44,332 bases of DNA from positions 1-44,332 of the forward strand of contig NZ_JAEULZ010000017.1 of assembly GCF_016793485.1 (NCBI RefSeq). The letters are read 5' to 3'. This stretch comes from Mesorhizobium sp. Lineage in GTDB: Bacteria > Pseudomonadota > Alphaproteobacteria > Rhizobiales > Rhizobiaceae. Positions within the stretch are counted from its first letter, which is position 1, and every line of letters starts with the position of its first letter. This document shows, in pieces, positions 1 through 7,483 of the stretch. Position numbers and translations under genes: made by a program. The notes beneath the pieces are model-generated. The model did not search any database, had not been told where the DNA came from, and saw nothing but the letters and a program-made list of their open reading frames with translations.

Positions 1-10
1 CGATGACCGT

Positions 11-138
11 CCTTCTCCCCTGAGGGAGAAGGTGGCTGAACGCAGCGAAGTCGGACGAGGGGTGGCTTAGCGCCGACTTACCCCCTCATCCGTCTCGGCG
101 CTTTGCGCCGATCCACCTTCTCCCTCAAGGGGAAAAGG
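11..138. repeat. RIME-like palindromic intergenic mosaic element
   Basis: The arm at 11-35 (CCTTCTCCC...GGGAGAAGGTGG) is repeated as its near-perfect reverse complement at 113-138, so the whole unit can fold into one long hairpin. The left arm is also a small hairpin by itself (CCTTCTCCC/GGGAGAAGG). Elements with this CTCCCTCAAGGGG-type arm are known as abundant intergenic repeats in Rhizobiales. It supports the taxonomic placement and marks this end as ordinary chromosome. It lies just beyond the 3' end of the methyltransferase gene. Confidence 0.75.
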
Positions 139-153
139 GAGCACGACACGAAC

Positions 154-792
154 TTACAACTTCTTCAGCACCAGTCCGCGGCTCGGCACGGTGCCGGTTT
201 CGCCAGGCATGGAGACGTAGGGCTCGGTTTCCTCTGCGCGGGAGACGATGCCCTGCCTTTTCAGTTCGGCGATGCGGGCAGAAAAGCCGCCATCCCAGAG
301 CGTGTTCTTGACGGTCAGGACGATGACGCCGCCGGGACGGCAGATGCGGATCAGTTCGTCGAGGCCCTCGACGCCGACATGGCCGGAGGTGAAGACCCCG
401 GCCGAAATGATGCCGGCAAAATGGCCGTCTGCGAAAGGCAGTGGGCCCCCAAGCGCCAGGCGGTGAAACGCCTTGTAGGCCCCCTTCTCGGCCGCCTTGG
501 CAAGCATGCCTTCGGAAATGTCGAGCGCCTCGACGTGCGGGTAGCCCATAATGCCGAGCCATTCGCCGACAAGACCGGTCCCCGCGCCTGCATCAAGCAG
601 CGGCGAGGCGCCTCGCGGCAGGTGGCGGGCTAGAAGAGCCAGGCAGATTGAAGGGTGGCGATAGCCCGCCAACGCCATCTCGTGGTCGTAAGTCTGCGCC
701 CAGCCATCGTAGAGAGCGGCGACCTCGTCCGTTCCCTTCGCCTCGTAAACGGCGCCGAGCGCGCCACCATGCCTGCCGTCAGCCATCGTCAT
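154..792 (-). CDS. class I SAM-dependent methyltransferase
   Basis: A 212-aa protein with the Rossmann-type SAM-binding motif I, LLDAGAGTG, at residues 65-73. It is followed by the acidic motif II region (VEALDISEGML) and a post-motif III block (LIRICRPGGVIVLTV), which is the order expected in the Methyltransf_11/25 group of small-molecule or cofactor methyltransferases. The N-terminal stretch (LYDGWAQTYDHEM) is the usual lead-in of UbiE/TrmB-like enzymes. The substrate cannot be read from the sequence. It points away from the phosphotransferase gene, and the two share a short divergent promoter region at about 793-892. The RIME-like palindrome lies just past its stop. Confidence 0.85.
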   Translation of the reverse strand: MTMADGRHGGALGAVYEAKGTDEVAALYDGWAQTYDHEMALAGYRHPSICLALLARHLPRGASPLLDAGAGTGLVGEWLGIMGYPHVEALDISEGMLAKAAEKGAYKAFHRLALGGPLPFADGHFAGIISAGVFTSGHVGVEGLDELIRICRPGGVIVLTVKNTLWDGGFSARIAELKRQGIVSRAEETEPYVSMPGETGTVPSRGLVLKKL

Positions 793-892
793 TGTCCGCC
801 CTGCTGTGTCACATGGATCATAGCCAAGCGATCCAATCTGTGGAACGGTCGGTCAAAAAAATGGGCCGAAAATTGGGCGACAAGGGGACCTG

Positions 893-1798
893 ATGAGCGA
901 CGAACTGACATTGGCGCGGCTGGCCATGGCCAAAGTGCCTTTTCTGAAAGATTTTTCCGGACAGGTTCTGCGTCTTGGCGGGTTGACCAACCTTGTCTTC
1001 CAGGTCGGCGAATACTGCCTGCGTGTCCCCGGCAGGGGAACCGAGGAATACATCAACCGGGCCAACGAGGCGGTCGCAGCCCGCGAGGCGGCGAAGGCTG
1101 TCGTCAGCCCCGAAGTGCTCTATTTCGGCGATGACGGCGTGATGGTGACCCGCTTCATCGAAGGCGCGCAGACCATGTCGCCGGCCGCCTTCAAGCTGAA
1201 CGAGGGCTCGCCGGGACGCGCGGCCGAGGCGTTTCGCAAGCTGCACACGTCCGGCGCGGTGTTCCCCTTCCGCTTCTACCTCTTCGCGATGATCGACGAC
1301 TATCTGAAGATCCTGGCGACGAAGGACGTCGAGTTGCCAAAAGGCTATCACGACGTTCTACGCGAGGCGGAGGACATCAGGACCGCACTGTCGTTGCATC
1401 CCGTTCCGCTCGTCGCCTGTCATTGCGACCCGCTCTGCGAGAATTTCCTCGATACCGGCGAACGCATGTGGATCGTCGACTGGGAATATTCGGGGATGAA
1501 CGACCCGATGTGGGACCTCGGAGACCTCGCCGTCGAAGGCAAGTTCGGCGAGCGCCAGGAGGAGGAAATGGTCCGCGCCTATTTCGGCGGCGAGCCTAGA
1601 CCGGCGGAGCGCGGTCGTATCGTCATCTACAAGGCGATGTGCGACCTATTGTGGACGCTCTGGGGCCTGATCCAGCTTGCCAACCAGAATCCCGTCGACG
1701 ATTTCCGGGCCTATGCCGATGGCCGGTTCGCGCGCTGCCGCAAGCTGATGGAGGGCAAGGATTTCTCCCGGCATGTCGAAGCCGTGAGAAAGGGCTGA
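893..1798 (+). CDS. choline/ethanolamine kinase-like phosphotransferase (APH fold)
   Basis: A 301-aa protein of the aminoglycoside phosphotransferase/choline kinase superfamily. The catalytic loop reads HCDPLCENF, with H177, D179 and N184 in the Brenner positions. The metal-binding motif is IVDWEYSG with D196. A GGLTNLVFQV segment near residue 29 is the ATP-binding glycine-rich loop typical of choline-kinase-like proteins. The family transfers the gamma-phosphate of ATP to an amino alcohol or a similar small hydroxyl substrate; the actual substrate is not determined here. The start is supported by an AAGGGGACC ribosome site just upstream. It converges on the EamA gene, with only 3 bases between the stops. 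Confidence 0.85.
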   Translation: MSDELTLARLAMAKVPFLKDFSGQVLRLGGLTNLVFQVGEYCLRVPGRGTEEYINRANEAVAAREAAKAVVSPEVLYFGDDGVMVTRFIEGAQTMSPAAFKLNEGSPGRAAEAFRKLHTSGAVFPFRFYLFAMIDDYLKILATKDVELPKGYHDVLREAEDIRTALSLHPVPLVACHCDPLCENFLDTGERMWIVDWEYSGMNDPMWDLGDLAVEGKFGERQEEEMVRAYFGGEPRPAERGRIVIYKAMCDLLWTLWGLIQLANQNPVDDFRAYADGRFARCRKLMEGKDFSRHVEAVRKG

Positions 1799-1801
1799 GG
1801 C

Positions 1802-2713
1802 TTAGTTCAGGCCCTTCGGTACGTCTTCCGGGGGAACACTCGCAACCACCTTCTGGCGGTGGAAGATGAACAGGCCGGCCAAGACGACAACTGCCGAGCC
1901 GACCAGCATCTGGGTGGACGGCACTTCGTTGAAGAACAGCCAGCCCAGTATGACGGCCCACAGCAGAAGGGTGTAGTGCATCGGCGCGAGCAGCGCGGCC
2001 GGCGCCAGCTTTAGCGCGCGCACGATCAGAAGATGCGCAGCGCAGGCGACGACGCCGAGAAGCAGCATGGCGCCCCACTCCACGGCGGTCGGCGTCTTCC
2101 AGTCCTCGATGAAGAGCACGATGCAGATGCCGAGCACACACGATGCGACCGTCTGCCAGGTGACAAGCGTGGTGTCGCTGGTGCCGCGCAGCATGCGTCC
2201 GAGGATGATGGTGAAGGCAAACAGCACGCTGCCGACAATCGCGAAGGCCGAGCCGATGGTGAAATCGCCTGATGGCTGCAGCATGATCAGCACGCCGCAG
2301 AAGCCGACAAGGATCGCCATCCAGCGGCGCCAGCCGACCTTTTCCCCGAGCAGGACGTGCGAAAGCGCGGCAACGTAGATCGGTCCGGCCATGTAGAAAC
2401 TGAACACGTCGGCGAGCGGCAGGAAAAAGACCGAGGCATAGAAGACCGCGGTCTCGGAGGCGATGACAAGCGCCCGCACCACCTGCAGCCAGGGGCGCTC
2501 CACCTTGAAAAGCGCGTCAGCCCCCTGACGCCAGATCAGAGGTCCGAGCACGATGAACGAGCCGACCGAGCGGACCGCGAGTATCTGCCCGACGGCAAGC
2601 GTCGCGACGAGCCATTTGCCCATCGCGTCGTTGAGCGCGAACATGAAGTCCCCGAGCAGCATGACGAGCACGCCCAGGAGAACTGGATTTCTGGGATTGC
2701 GGAAAAATTCCAT
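1802..2713 (-). CDS. EamA/DMT-family drug-metabolite transporter
   Basis: A 303-aa inner-membrane protein with about ten hydrophobic helices arranged as two repeats of five, which is the EamA (DMT superfamily) architecture. Recognisable helices include LLGVLVMLLGDFMFALNDAMGKW at the N-terminus and LLWAVILGWLFFNEVPSTQMLVGSAVVVLAG near the C-terminus. The second of these carries the usual G-x-x-F-F-x-E pattern found before the last helix of each repeat. Family members export or import amino acids, nucleosides or other metabolites; the substrate is unknown. The C-terminal tail (from FHRQKVVAS) is short and cytoplasmic. No operon partner is evident. Confidence 0.85.
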   Translation of the reverse strand: MEFFRNPRNPVLLGVLVMLLGDFMFALNDAMGKWLVATLAVGQILAVRSVGSFIVLGPLIWRQGADALFKVERPWLQVVRALVIASETAVFYASVFFLPLADVFSFYMAGPIYVAALSHVLLGEKVGWRRWMAILVGFCGVLIMLQPSGDFTIGSAFAIVGSVLFAFTIILGRMLRGTSDTTLVTWQTVASCVLGICIVLFIEDWKTPTAVEWGAMLLLGVVACAAHLLIVRALKLAPAALLAPMHYTLLLWAVILGWLFFNEVPSTQMLVGSAVVVLAGLFIFHRQKVVASVPPEDVPKGLN

Positions 2714-2851
2714 GGATGTCGCTGCGTCCTCCGCAGCGGTTGTTAGACGGGTCGGCTGCGTCTGGCGAGAGACAAAGTTGGACCGCCTTGTGCCACCTGC
2801 CGGTTGAAGATGGAGCCTGACCGTTGCGAGGCTCCTGGCGGGATGCCAGCG

Positions 2852-3082
2852 TCAGTCGACAACGATGACCGTTCCAGGGAACGGATCGACATAGGCGCCG
2901 GTGTTCATGCGAGCCCGGCGGGCCATGTCGATGCGCTGCATGCACTGGGCAAAGGCATCGTTCTTTCGCTTGAAACCATAGGACCGGCAGCGCTCCTCGT
3001 CGGCCGCCTTGCGCTCCTGGGGCGACATGCAGCCGGCGAGAAGGACGGTCAGGGCCAAGGCCGGCAACACCCAAAGTCTCAT
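2852..3082 (-). CDS. small lipoprotein, function unknown
   Basis: A 76-aa reading is preferred, with a start (MRLWVLPALALTVLLAGC) that places a clean lipobox, LLAGC, right after a hydrophobic signal segment. The longer upstream reading would bury the signal peptide. The mature part has the pattern ERCRSYGFKRKNDAFAQCMQRIDMARR, a two-cysteine helical motif common in short rhizobial lipoproteins of unknown role. The protein is expected to be lipidated and held in the cell envelope. Standing alone between the EamA gene and a divergent exported protein, it gives no functional context. Confidence 0.7.
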   Translation of the reverse strand: MRLWVLPALALTVLLAGCMSPQERKAADEERCRSYGFKRKNDAFAQCMQRIDMARRARMNTGAYVDPFPGTVIVVD

Positions 3083-3268
3083 GTGATTTCCGTTCGATAC
3101 AAACTGGCTGCTGTAAAACTGGATTAACATGGTATACTTTAATTCGCCTCGTTAACAGTCCCCTCCGAACCCCTACCCAAGGGGTGCCGAGGTGGATTTT
3201 AATCAAAAATTAAGTTTCCCTGTTTGCGCGGTTCAAGACTCGCTCGACCAATGCTATATTTCGTCCCG

Positions 3269-3880
3269 ATGAGGCGTCTGTCGGTTCTGGTCTTTGCGGT
3301 TGTGGGGTTCGTCGCGAGCGGGCAGGCTTTTGGATTCGACTACCGCATCGACCCGTCCGCCCAGAACAAATCCGCATTCCGCTTTGCACTGGCAGAAAAG
3401 TCCCCGCTGGCGGTCGATCCCGCCGGGACGGATTTGGCGGCTGCGGTGCCGGCGGAATATGCGACGGCGATGACATGGTACCGGGTGGCGCTGGCAAACG
3501 GCTACGAGCCGCCGCTGGTCGTGCAGTCATGGACGTACAGCGACCAGCTTCCCGAACCGCTGCAATACGCGTGGAGCGCGCCGAACGGCGATCTCGTGGC
3601 GCGCGTCGGCAAGGGGGCGTTCCTGCTTTCCTTCGAGGACACCGACAGGAACTGGTTTCGCGAGCTCAACTGCCGCATGACCGTCTGGCCCGGCGGCGAC
3701 GCGCAGGCGGTCATGGCCTGCAACGACGGCACCGAGCGAACCATGCTCATTCCCGAAGAGGGCGGCGTCGTGATCGGCAACCGTCAGTACAGCCGGGCTT
3801 TCCAGCAGGCGCCGGTGAATTTCGACGATGCGCTGCCGGATGCCTCCGAGCCCCTCATGGCCGAGCCTTTCGTGGAATAG
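3269..3880 (+). CDS. exported hypothetical protein
   Basis: A 203-aa protein when started at MRRLSVLVFAVVGFVASG, a typical Sec signal peptide with likely cleavage after QAFG. An upstream TTG start at 3224 would add 15 residues before the signal and is less likely. The mature part (DYRIDPSAQNKSAFRF onward) has no motif that I recognise. It has two cysteines (in ELNCRMTVW and VMACNDGT) that could form a disulfide in the periplasm. It converges with the amidohydrolase gene, whose stop lies one base beyond its own. No function is assigned. Confidence 0.65.
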   Translation: MRRLSVLVFAVVGFVASGQAFGFDYRIDPSAQNKSAFRFALAEKSPLAVDPAGTDLAAAVPAEYATAMTWYRVALANGYEPPLVVQSWTYSDQLPEPLQYAWSAPNGDLVARVGKGAFLLSFEDTDRNWFRELNCRMTVWPGGDAQAVMACNDGTERTMLIPEEGGVVIGNRQYSRAFQQAPVNFDDALPDASEPLMAEPFVE

Positions 3881-3881
3881 G

Positions 3882-5165
3882 TCAGCCTGCCCTCTTGTGA
3901 CGCCTGCTGACGGTCGCCGGGCGACCGGGCAGCGAGAGAGCCATATCGCGCTTCGGGCGCTCGGCCACGACCTTGCCGCGCGCCACCACGCATAGCCTGT
4001 CCGCCCGCAGCCGCAGCGCTTCGAACGGATCGTTCGCATCGAGCACCACGAGGCTGGCGCGCTTGCCGACTTCCAGGCCGAGATGGTCCAAGCCCATGAT
4101 CGCGGCGTTGACGTTGGTGACCATGTCGAAGCAGCGCGCCATGTCTGATGGCGACGACATCTGCGCCACGTGCAGCCCCATGAAGGCAACGTCGAGCATG
4201 TCGGCTGTGCCGAGCGAATACCAGGGATCCATGGTGCAGTCCTGCCCGAAGCCAACGCGGATTCCGTAGGATAGCATTTCGCGCACGCGCGTCAGGCCGC
4301 GGCGCTTGGGATAGGTGTCGTGACGCCCCTGCAGCATGATGTTGATCAGCGGGTTGGGGATGGCAGACACCTCGGCTTCCGCGATCAGCGGCAGCAGTTT
4401 CGAGACGTAATAATTGTCCATCGAATGCATCGAGGTGAGGTGCGAGCCGGCCACGCGTCCCTGCAGGCCGAGGCGCTCGGTTTCATAGGCAAGCTGCTCG
4501 ATATGGCGCGAATTCGGATCGTCCGTCTCGTCGCAGTGCATGTCGACCATGAGGCCGCGTTTCGCCGCGATTTCGCAGAGTTCGGTGACCGAGCGCGTGC
4601 CGTCGGCCATGGTGCGCTCGAAATGCGGGATGCCGCCGACGATGTCGACGCCAAGGTCGAGCGCGCGGATGGTGTTTTCGCGCGCTGTCGGCGAGCGGTA
4701 GAGGCCATCCTGCGGAAAAGCTACGAGCTGCAGGTCGATGTAGGGCGCGATCTCCTTCTTCACCTCCAGCAGCGCCTCGACGGCGAGCAGACGGTCGTCG
4801 CAGACGTCGACATGAGTGCGGATGGCGAGCAGGCCCATCGAGACCGCCCAATCGCAATAGGCGAGCGCCCGCTCCTTCACAGCTTCATGCGTGAGCAGCG
4901 GCTTCAGTTCGCCCCAGAGGGCGATACCCTCGAGAAGCGTGCCCGACACGTTGATGCGCGGGATGCCGTAGGACAGCGTCGCGTCCATGTGGAAATGCGG
5001 ATCGACGAACGGCGCCGAGACGAGGCAGCCCGACGCGTCGACAACGCGGCCAGCCTCACCCGATATCGCCGGTTCGATCGCGGCGATGGCCTCGCCGCTG
5101 ATGCCGATATCGACGGTCCGCCCGTCGGGCAACACGCCACCCTTGACGATCAGGTCAAAACTCAT
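3882..5165 (-). CDS. cytosine-deaminase-like amidohydrolase
   Basis: A 427-aa metal-dependent hydrolase with the CodA ligand set. It has HFH at residues 57-59, HCDETDD with H210 and E213, H242 in GSHLTSMHS, and D309 in GQDCTMDPW. These sit at nearly the same spacing as in E. coli CodA. The family hydrolyses cytosine or related amino-pyrimidines and N-heterocycles, giving the keto form and ammonia. The start MSFDLIVKGG is chosen because its ATG overlaps the stop of the upstream ABC-permease remnant (ATGA), a mark of translational coupling. The gene was therefore part of an uptake-plus-deaminase operon. The ICE has now cut off the upstream part, so its native promoter is probably lost or relocated. 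Confidence 0.8.
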   Translation of the reverse strand: MSFDLIVKGGVLPDGRTVDIGISGEAIAAIEPAISGEAGRVVDASGCLVSAPFVDPHFHMDATLSYGIPRINVSGTLLEGIALWGELKPLLTHEAVKERALAYCDWAVSMGLLAIRTHVDVCDDRLLAVEALLEVKKEIAPYIDLQLVAFPQDGLYRSPTARENTIRALDLGVDIVGGIPHFERTMADGTRSVTELCEIAAKRGLMVDMHCDETDDPNSRHIEQLAYETERLGLQGRVAGSHLTSMHSMDNYYVSKLLPLIAEAEVSAIPNPLINIMLQGRHDTYPKRRGLTRVREMLSYGIRVGFGQDCTMDPWYSLGTADMLDVAFMGLHVAQMSSPSDMARCFDMVTNVNAAIMGLDHLGLEVGKRASLVVLDANDPFEALRLRADRLCVVARGKVVAERPKRDMALSLPGRPATVSRRHKRAG

Positions 5166-5263
5166 CTCTCGCCTTTCTGGTAGGGGATCATCAGCGCCTT
5201 CGGATAGGTCGCGCGGCGCGCAACCAGTATGAGCGCGAGGATCGACAATGCGTAGGGAATGAT
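5162..5263 (-). pseudogene. 3' remnant of an ABC transporter permease gene
   Basis: Read on the minus strand, this stretch encodes IIPYALSILALILVARR followed by ATYPKALMIPYQKGER and a stop. That is the usual C-terminal helix and basic tail of a branched-chain/nucleoside-type ABC permease (BPD_transp_2 group). Going upstream, an in-frame TGA at 5264-5266 ends the reading, and no permease sequence continues beyond it. The stop overlaps the amidohydrolase ATG. The body of the gene should lie on the far side of the mobile element. The family match rests on my recognition of the tail and was not searched. Confidence 0.7.
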
Positions 5264-5330
5264 TCAGGCCCATCCGAACGTATCCGAAACTACGCTGAAG
5301 CACGATCTAAGTCATTGAAATAAAAAATTT
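5255..5330. other. probable left end (attL region) of the ICE
   Basis: Permease coding sense stops at 5263, while AT-rich non-coding DNA and then a tyrosine integrase gene begin within 320 bases. A phage-type integrase at one end of a conjugation module, next to a truncated host gene, is the standard layout of an ICE end. No tRNA gene or fragment is visible here, so the target seems to be the permease gene. The core direct repeat cannot be defined because the right end is outside the window. Confidence 0.55.
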
Positions 5331-5375
5331 ATATCCCGTCTTCTATCGGTATCTATCGCAGGGCATGCGAATGGA

Positions 5376-5538
5376 ATGACGGTACGGATGACGGTGCGGC
5401 CGAATCTTGATTGACCACCAAAACCATTATACCGTCAGGTTCAAGAGAGCCTTGACGGTATATTTTTTGGCCATACCGCGTTGAAATTGAAGCGATAATT
5501 CATCTTCAGAGAGGGTGATTTTGGCCTGACGGTATAAT
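5376..5538. promoter_or_regulatory. TGACGGT repeat cluster and integrase promoter region
   Basis: Five TGACGGT-type sites occur in front of the integrase. ATTATACCGTCAGG at 5426-5439 is an exact inverted copy of CCTGACGGTATAAT at 5525-5538. A close variant, CTTGACGGTATATT, lies at 5451-5464. Shorter copies lie at 5376-5388 and 5388-5400. The right-hand copy ends in a perfect TATAAT (5533-5538) that could be the -10 of the integrase promoter, and the left-hand copy carries the same box pointing the other way. These could be arm-type integrase or excisionase sites, or an operator. Confidence 0.55.
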
Positions 5539-5580
5539 TCGAGACTCTCCCCTGGAAATCGTCCATTTTTGGAGGGAGTT

Positions 5581-6837
5581 ATGCTCACGGATGCCGCTCT
5601 TAAGAGCCTGAAACCAAAAGAGAAATTATATAAAGTAGCCGATCGTGACGGTATGTATGCGCTGGTCCAGCCATCAGGCAAAATCGTATTCCGCTATGAC
5701 TACCGTTTGAACGGTCGGCGCGAGACGGTTACCCTAGGACGATACGCGCCAACCGACCTTTCCCTGGCGCGGGCGCGTGAAAAGCTGATCGATGCCAAGC
5801 GAGCGATCGGCGAAGGGCGCTCGCCAGCTCATGAAAAGCAGCGCGAGAAGCGTCGCCTCAAGGAAGCCAAGAGCTTCGGCGAATTCGGCGAACGTTGGAT
5901 GCAAGAGGCGAAGATGGCCGATAGCACCAGAGCCATGCGACGCGCAATCTTCGAGCGCGACATCCTGCCGACGTTCCGGAACCGCCTGCTGACGGAGATC
6001 GTTCCGAACGATCTGCGGGCCATGTGCGCGAAGGTCAAAGAACGCGGGGCACCGGCGACGGCGGTTCATGTCCGTGACATCGTCAAGTTGATCTTCGCCT
6101 TCGCGATCCTGCATGGCGAGAAGGTCGCCAATCCGGCTGACGAGGTTGGACCGGCCTCGATCGCAACCTTCGTTCCCAAGGACCGCTCACTTTCCCCTGC
6201 CGAAATTCGGGTCATGCTCGGGCAACTCGAGCATGTGCCGACGTTGCCGACGATCAGGCTCGGTCTGCGCCTCATCCTGCTTACGATGGTCCGTAAGAGT
6301 GAACTCCAGGATGCGACATGGGACGAGGTGGATTTCGAGAACGCAGTCTGGTCGATTCCGAAGGAACGTATGAAGCGCTCGAAGGCGCACAACGTTTATC
6401 TTGCCCAGCAGGCGATCGACATGCTCATCGCGCTGAAGACCTGCGCGGGTAACTCGAAGTACCTGCTGCCGTCGCGCTATGAAGCCAACGCGCCGATGTC
6501 GCGTGCCACATTCAACCGGATCACGACCGCTGTCGTGGTTCGCGCGAAAAAGGAGGGATTGCCGCTGGAGCCGTTCACGGTCCACGATCTTCGGCGTACC
6601 GGCTCGACGCTTCTCAATGAGCTGGGCTTCAACAGCGACTGGATCGAGAAGTGCCTCGCCCATGAGGACGGTCGTTCGTCGCGCGGTATCTATAACAAAG
6701 CCGAGTATGAGCATCAGCGCCGTCACATGATGCAGGAATGGGCGAATCTCGTGGACGCCTGGGTCATCGGTCAGAAGTATGCCCCGACGCTTTATCCGCC
6801 GTCGATGGACTTGCTGGTGCCGGAACCTACCGTGTGA
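5581..6837 (+). CDS. int: tyrosine recombinase/integrase of the ICE (P4-like)
   Basis: A 418-aa integrase that inserts and excises the element. The N-terminal DUF4102-type domain (MLTDAALKSLKPKEKLYKV, then the LGRYAPTDLSLARAREK block) binds arm sites. A SAM-like core-binding domain spans roughly residues 95-190, followed by the catalytic domain. Catalytic residues visible are R238 in VRKSEL, H335 and R338 in HDLRRT, H361 in LAHEDG, and Y371 in GIYNKAEY. The ATG at 5581 is chosen over an upstream TTG because GGAGGGAGTT directly precedes it. The 3' end overlaps the convergent alpA-like gene by 11 bases. Confidence 0.93.
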   Translation: MLTDAALKSLKPKEKLYKVADRDGMYALVQPSGKIVFRYDYRLNGRRETVTLGRYAPTDLSLARAREKLIDAKRAIGEGRSPAHEKQREKRRLKEAKSFGEFGERWMQEAKMADSTRAMRRAIFERDILPTFRNRLLTEIVPNDLRAMCAKVKERGAPATAVHVRDIVKLIFAFAILHGEKVANPADEVGPASIATFVPKDRSLSPAEIRVMLGQLEHVPTLPTIRLGLRLILLTMVRKSELQDATWDEVDFENAVWSIPKERMKRSKAHNVYLAQQAIDMLIALKTCAGNSKYLLPSRYEANAPMSRATFNRITTAVVVRAKKEGLPLEPFTVHDLRRTGSTLLNELGFNSDWIEKCLAHEDGRSSRGIYNKAEYEHQRRHMMQEWANLVDAWVIGQKYAPTLYPPSMDLLVPEPTV

Positions 6838-7099
6838 CCGGCCGGGTCTTCCTCAGATGGACGTCGGGAGACGGTGCGCGTTTGACGGCCTTCGCAATCG
6901 AAGCCTGACGGCGCATCGCCAGCCAGGCCTCGACTTCCGCGAGATCCCATACGACGCAGCGGGAAGTCAGATAGAACCTCTTTGGAAACTCACCCCGCTG
7001 CTCCATGTCGTAGATGGTGGTGTCGGCAAGCGGGACAATCTCGCGAAGTTGGCTTCGGCGGATCGTTCGCTTGCTCAGGGCTGATTGCGAATGGCTCAT
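6827..7099 (-). CDS. AlpA-family MerR-like HTH regulator/excisionase
   Basis: A 90-aa protein with the AlpA pattern: LREIVPLADTTIYDMEQRGEFPKRFYLTSRCVVWDLAEVEAWL. This is a winged-helix DNA-binding unit followed by the W-x-x-x-E-V-x-x-W clamp. AlpA proteins activate integrase genes or act as recombination directionality factors, and the position beside int fits either role. A strong GGAGGTATCGCC ribosome site precedes the ATG. The gene lies downstream of DUF2274 in the same direction. Its leader holds two direct repeats and a motif shared with the region upstream of trbB. Its 3' end overlaps the int 3' end, so the two transcripts are antisense there. Confidence 0.85.
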   Translation of the reverse strand: MSHSQSALSKRTIRRSQLREIVPLADTTIYDMEQRGEFPKRFYLTSRCVVWDLAEVEAWLAMRRQASIAKAVKRAPSPDVHLRKTRPVTR

Positions 7100-7128
7100 G
7101 GCGATACCTCCAGTTCAAAATCTGAGGG

Positions 7129-7194
7129 CGATAGAAGACGATAGACGTTAGGGTTGGGAATACCGGGCCGAAAGCCAGCGTAGAAACGGCGGTG
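7129..7194. promoter_or_regulatory. repeat-rich leader of the alpA-like gene
   Basis: CGATAGA occurs at 7129-7135 and again at 7139-7145, a spacing of exactly ten bases or one helical turn. Further upstream, GCGTAGAAACGGCGGTG at 7178-7194 matches GCGAAGAAACGGCGGTG at 17069-17085 in 16 of 17 positions, in the same orientation relative to minus-strand genes. Both look like protein-binding sites; the binding protein is unknown. Confidence 0.4.
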
Positions 7195-7258
7195 TTGGCG
7201 TAGGAAACGGATGGTCTACGCAACTCCAACGGCAAACCTTCCGTCGTCACCATTCCCC

Positions 7259-7483
7259 TTACGGGATCGAGGTCTTGCGGGCCTTTGCAAAGCCTCGATC
7301 GGTGGCGATGAACCGCTCCAGCATGGGCACGATCAGGCGGACTGGATCGGTCGGGGGATGGCCGTTCTCGCGGCCGAGCACTTCGGCATAGGCGGCAAGG
7401 TCGCGATGCAAGTCGGCGGGCAATTCCATCGTCACCTTCACCGGCTTGTCGTCGGCGATGGGGCCGAGCTTCAGCTTTGTCAT
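7259..7483 (-). CDS. DUF2274 protein, last gene of the trb operon
   Basis: A 74-aa protein (MTKLKLGPIADDKPVKVTMELP...LHRDLAAYAEVLGRE) of the DUF2274 family, which is regularly found directly after trbI in alphaproteobacterial ICEs. The VKVTMELPADLHRDLAAYAE stretch has the strand-helix look of a ribbon-helix-helix DNA-binding fold, so an autoregulatory or oriT-accessory role is possible but unproven. Its ATG overlaps the trbI stop by 4 bases, so it is translationally coupled to the transfer genes. Confidence 0.8.
   Translation of the reverse strand: MTKLKLGPIADDKPVKVTMELPADLHRDLAAYAEVLGRENGHPPTDPVRLIVPMLERFIATDRGFAKARKTSIP

Noticed and set aside
5255-5330. tRNA-derived attachment site at the ICE left end
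   Set aside because: I looked for tRNA acceptor/T-arm sequence and found none; the junction reads as permease coding DNA instead.
5427-5681. 84-aa minus-strand frame over the integrase promoter and start
   Set aside because: It covers the repeat cluster and the integrase 5' end, has no family features, and would be antisense to the strong GGAGGGAG-ATG start.
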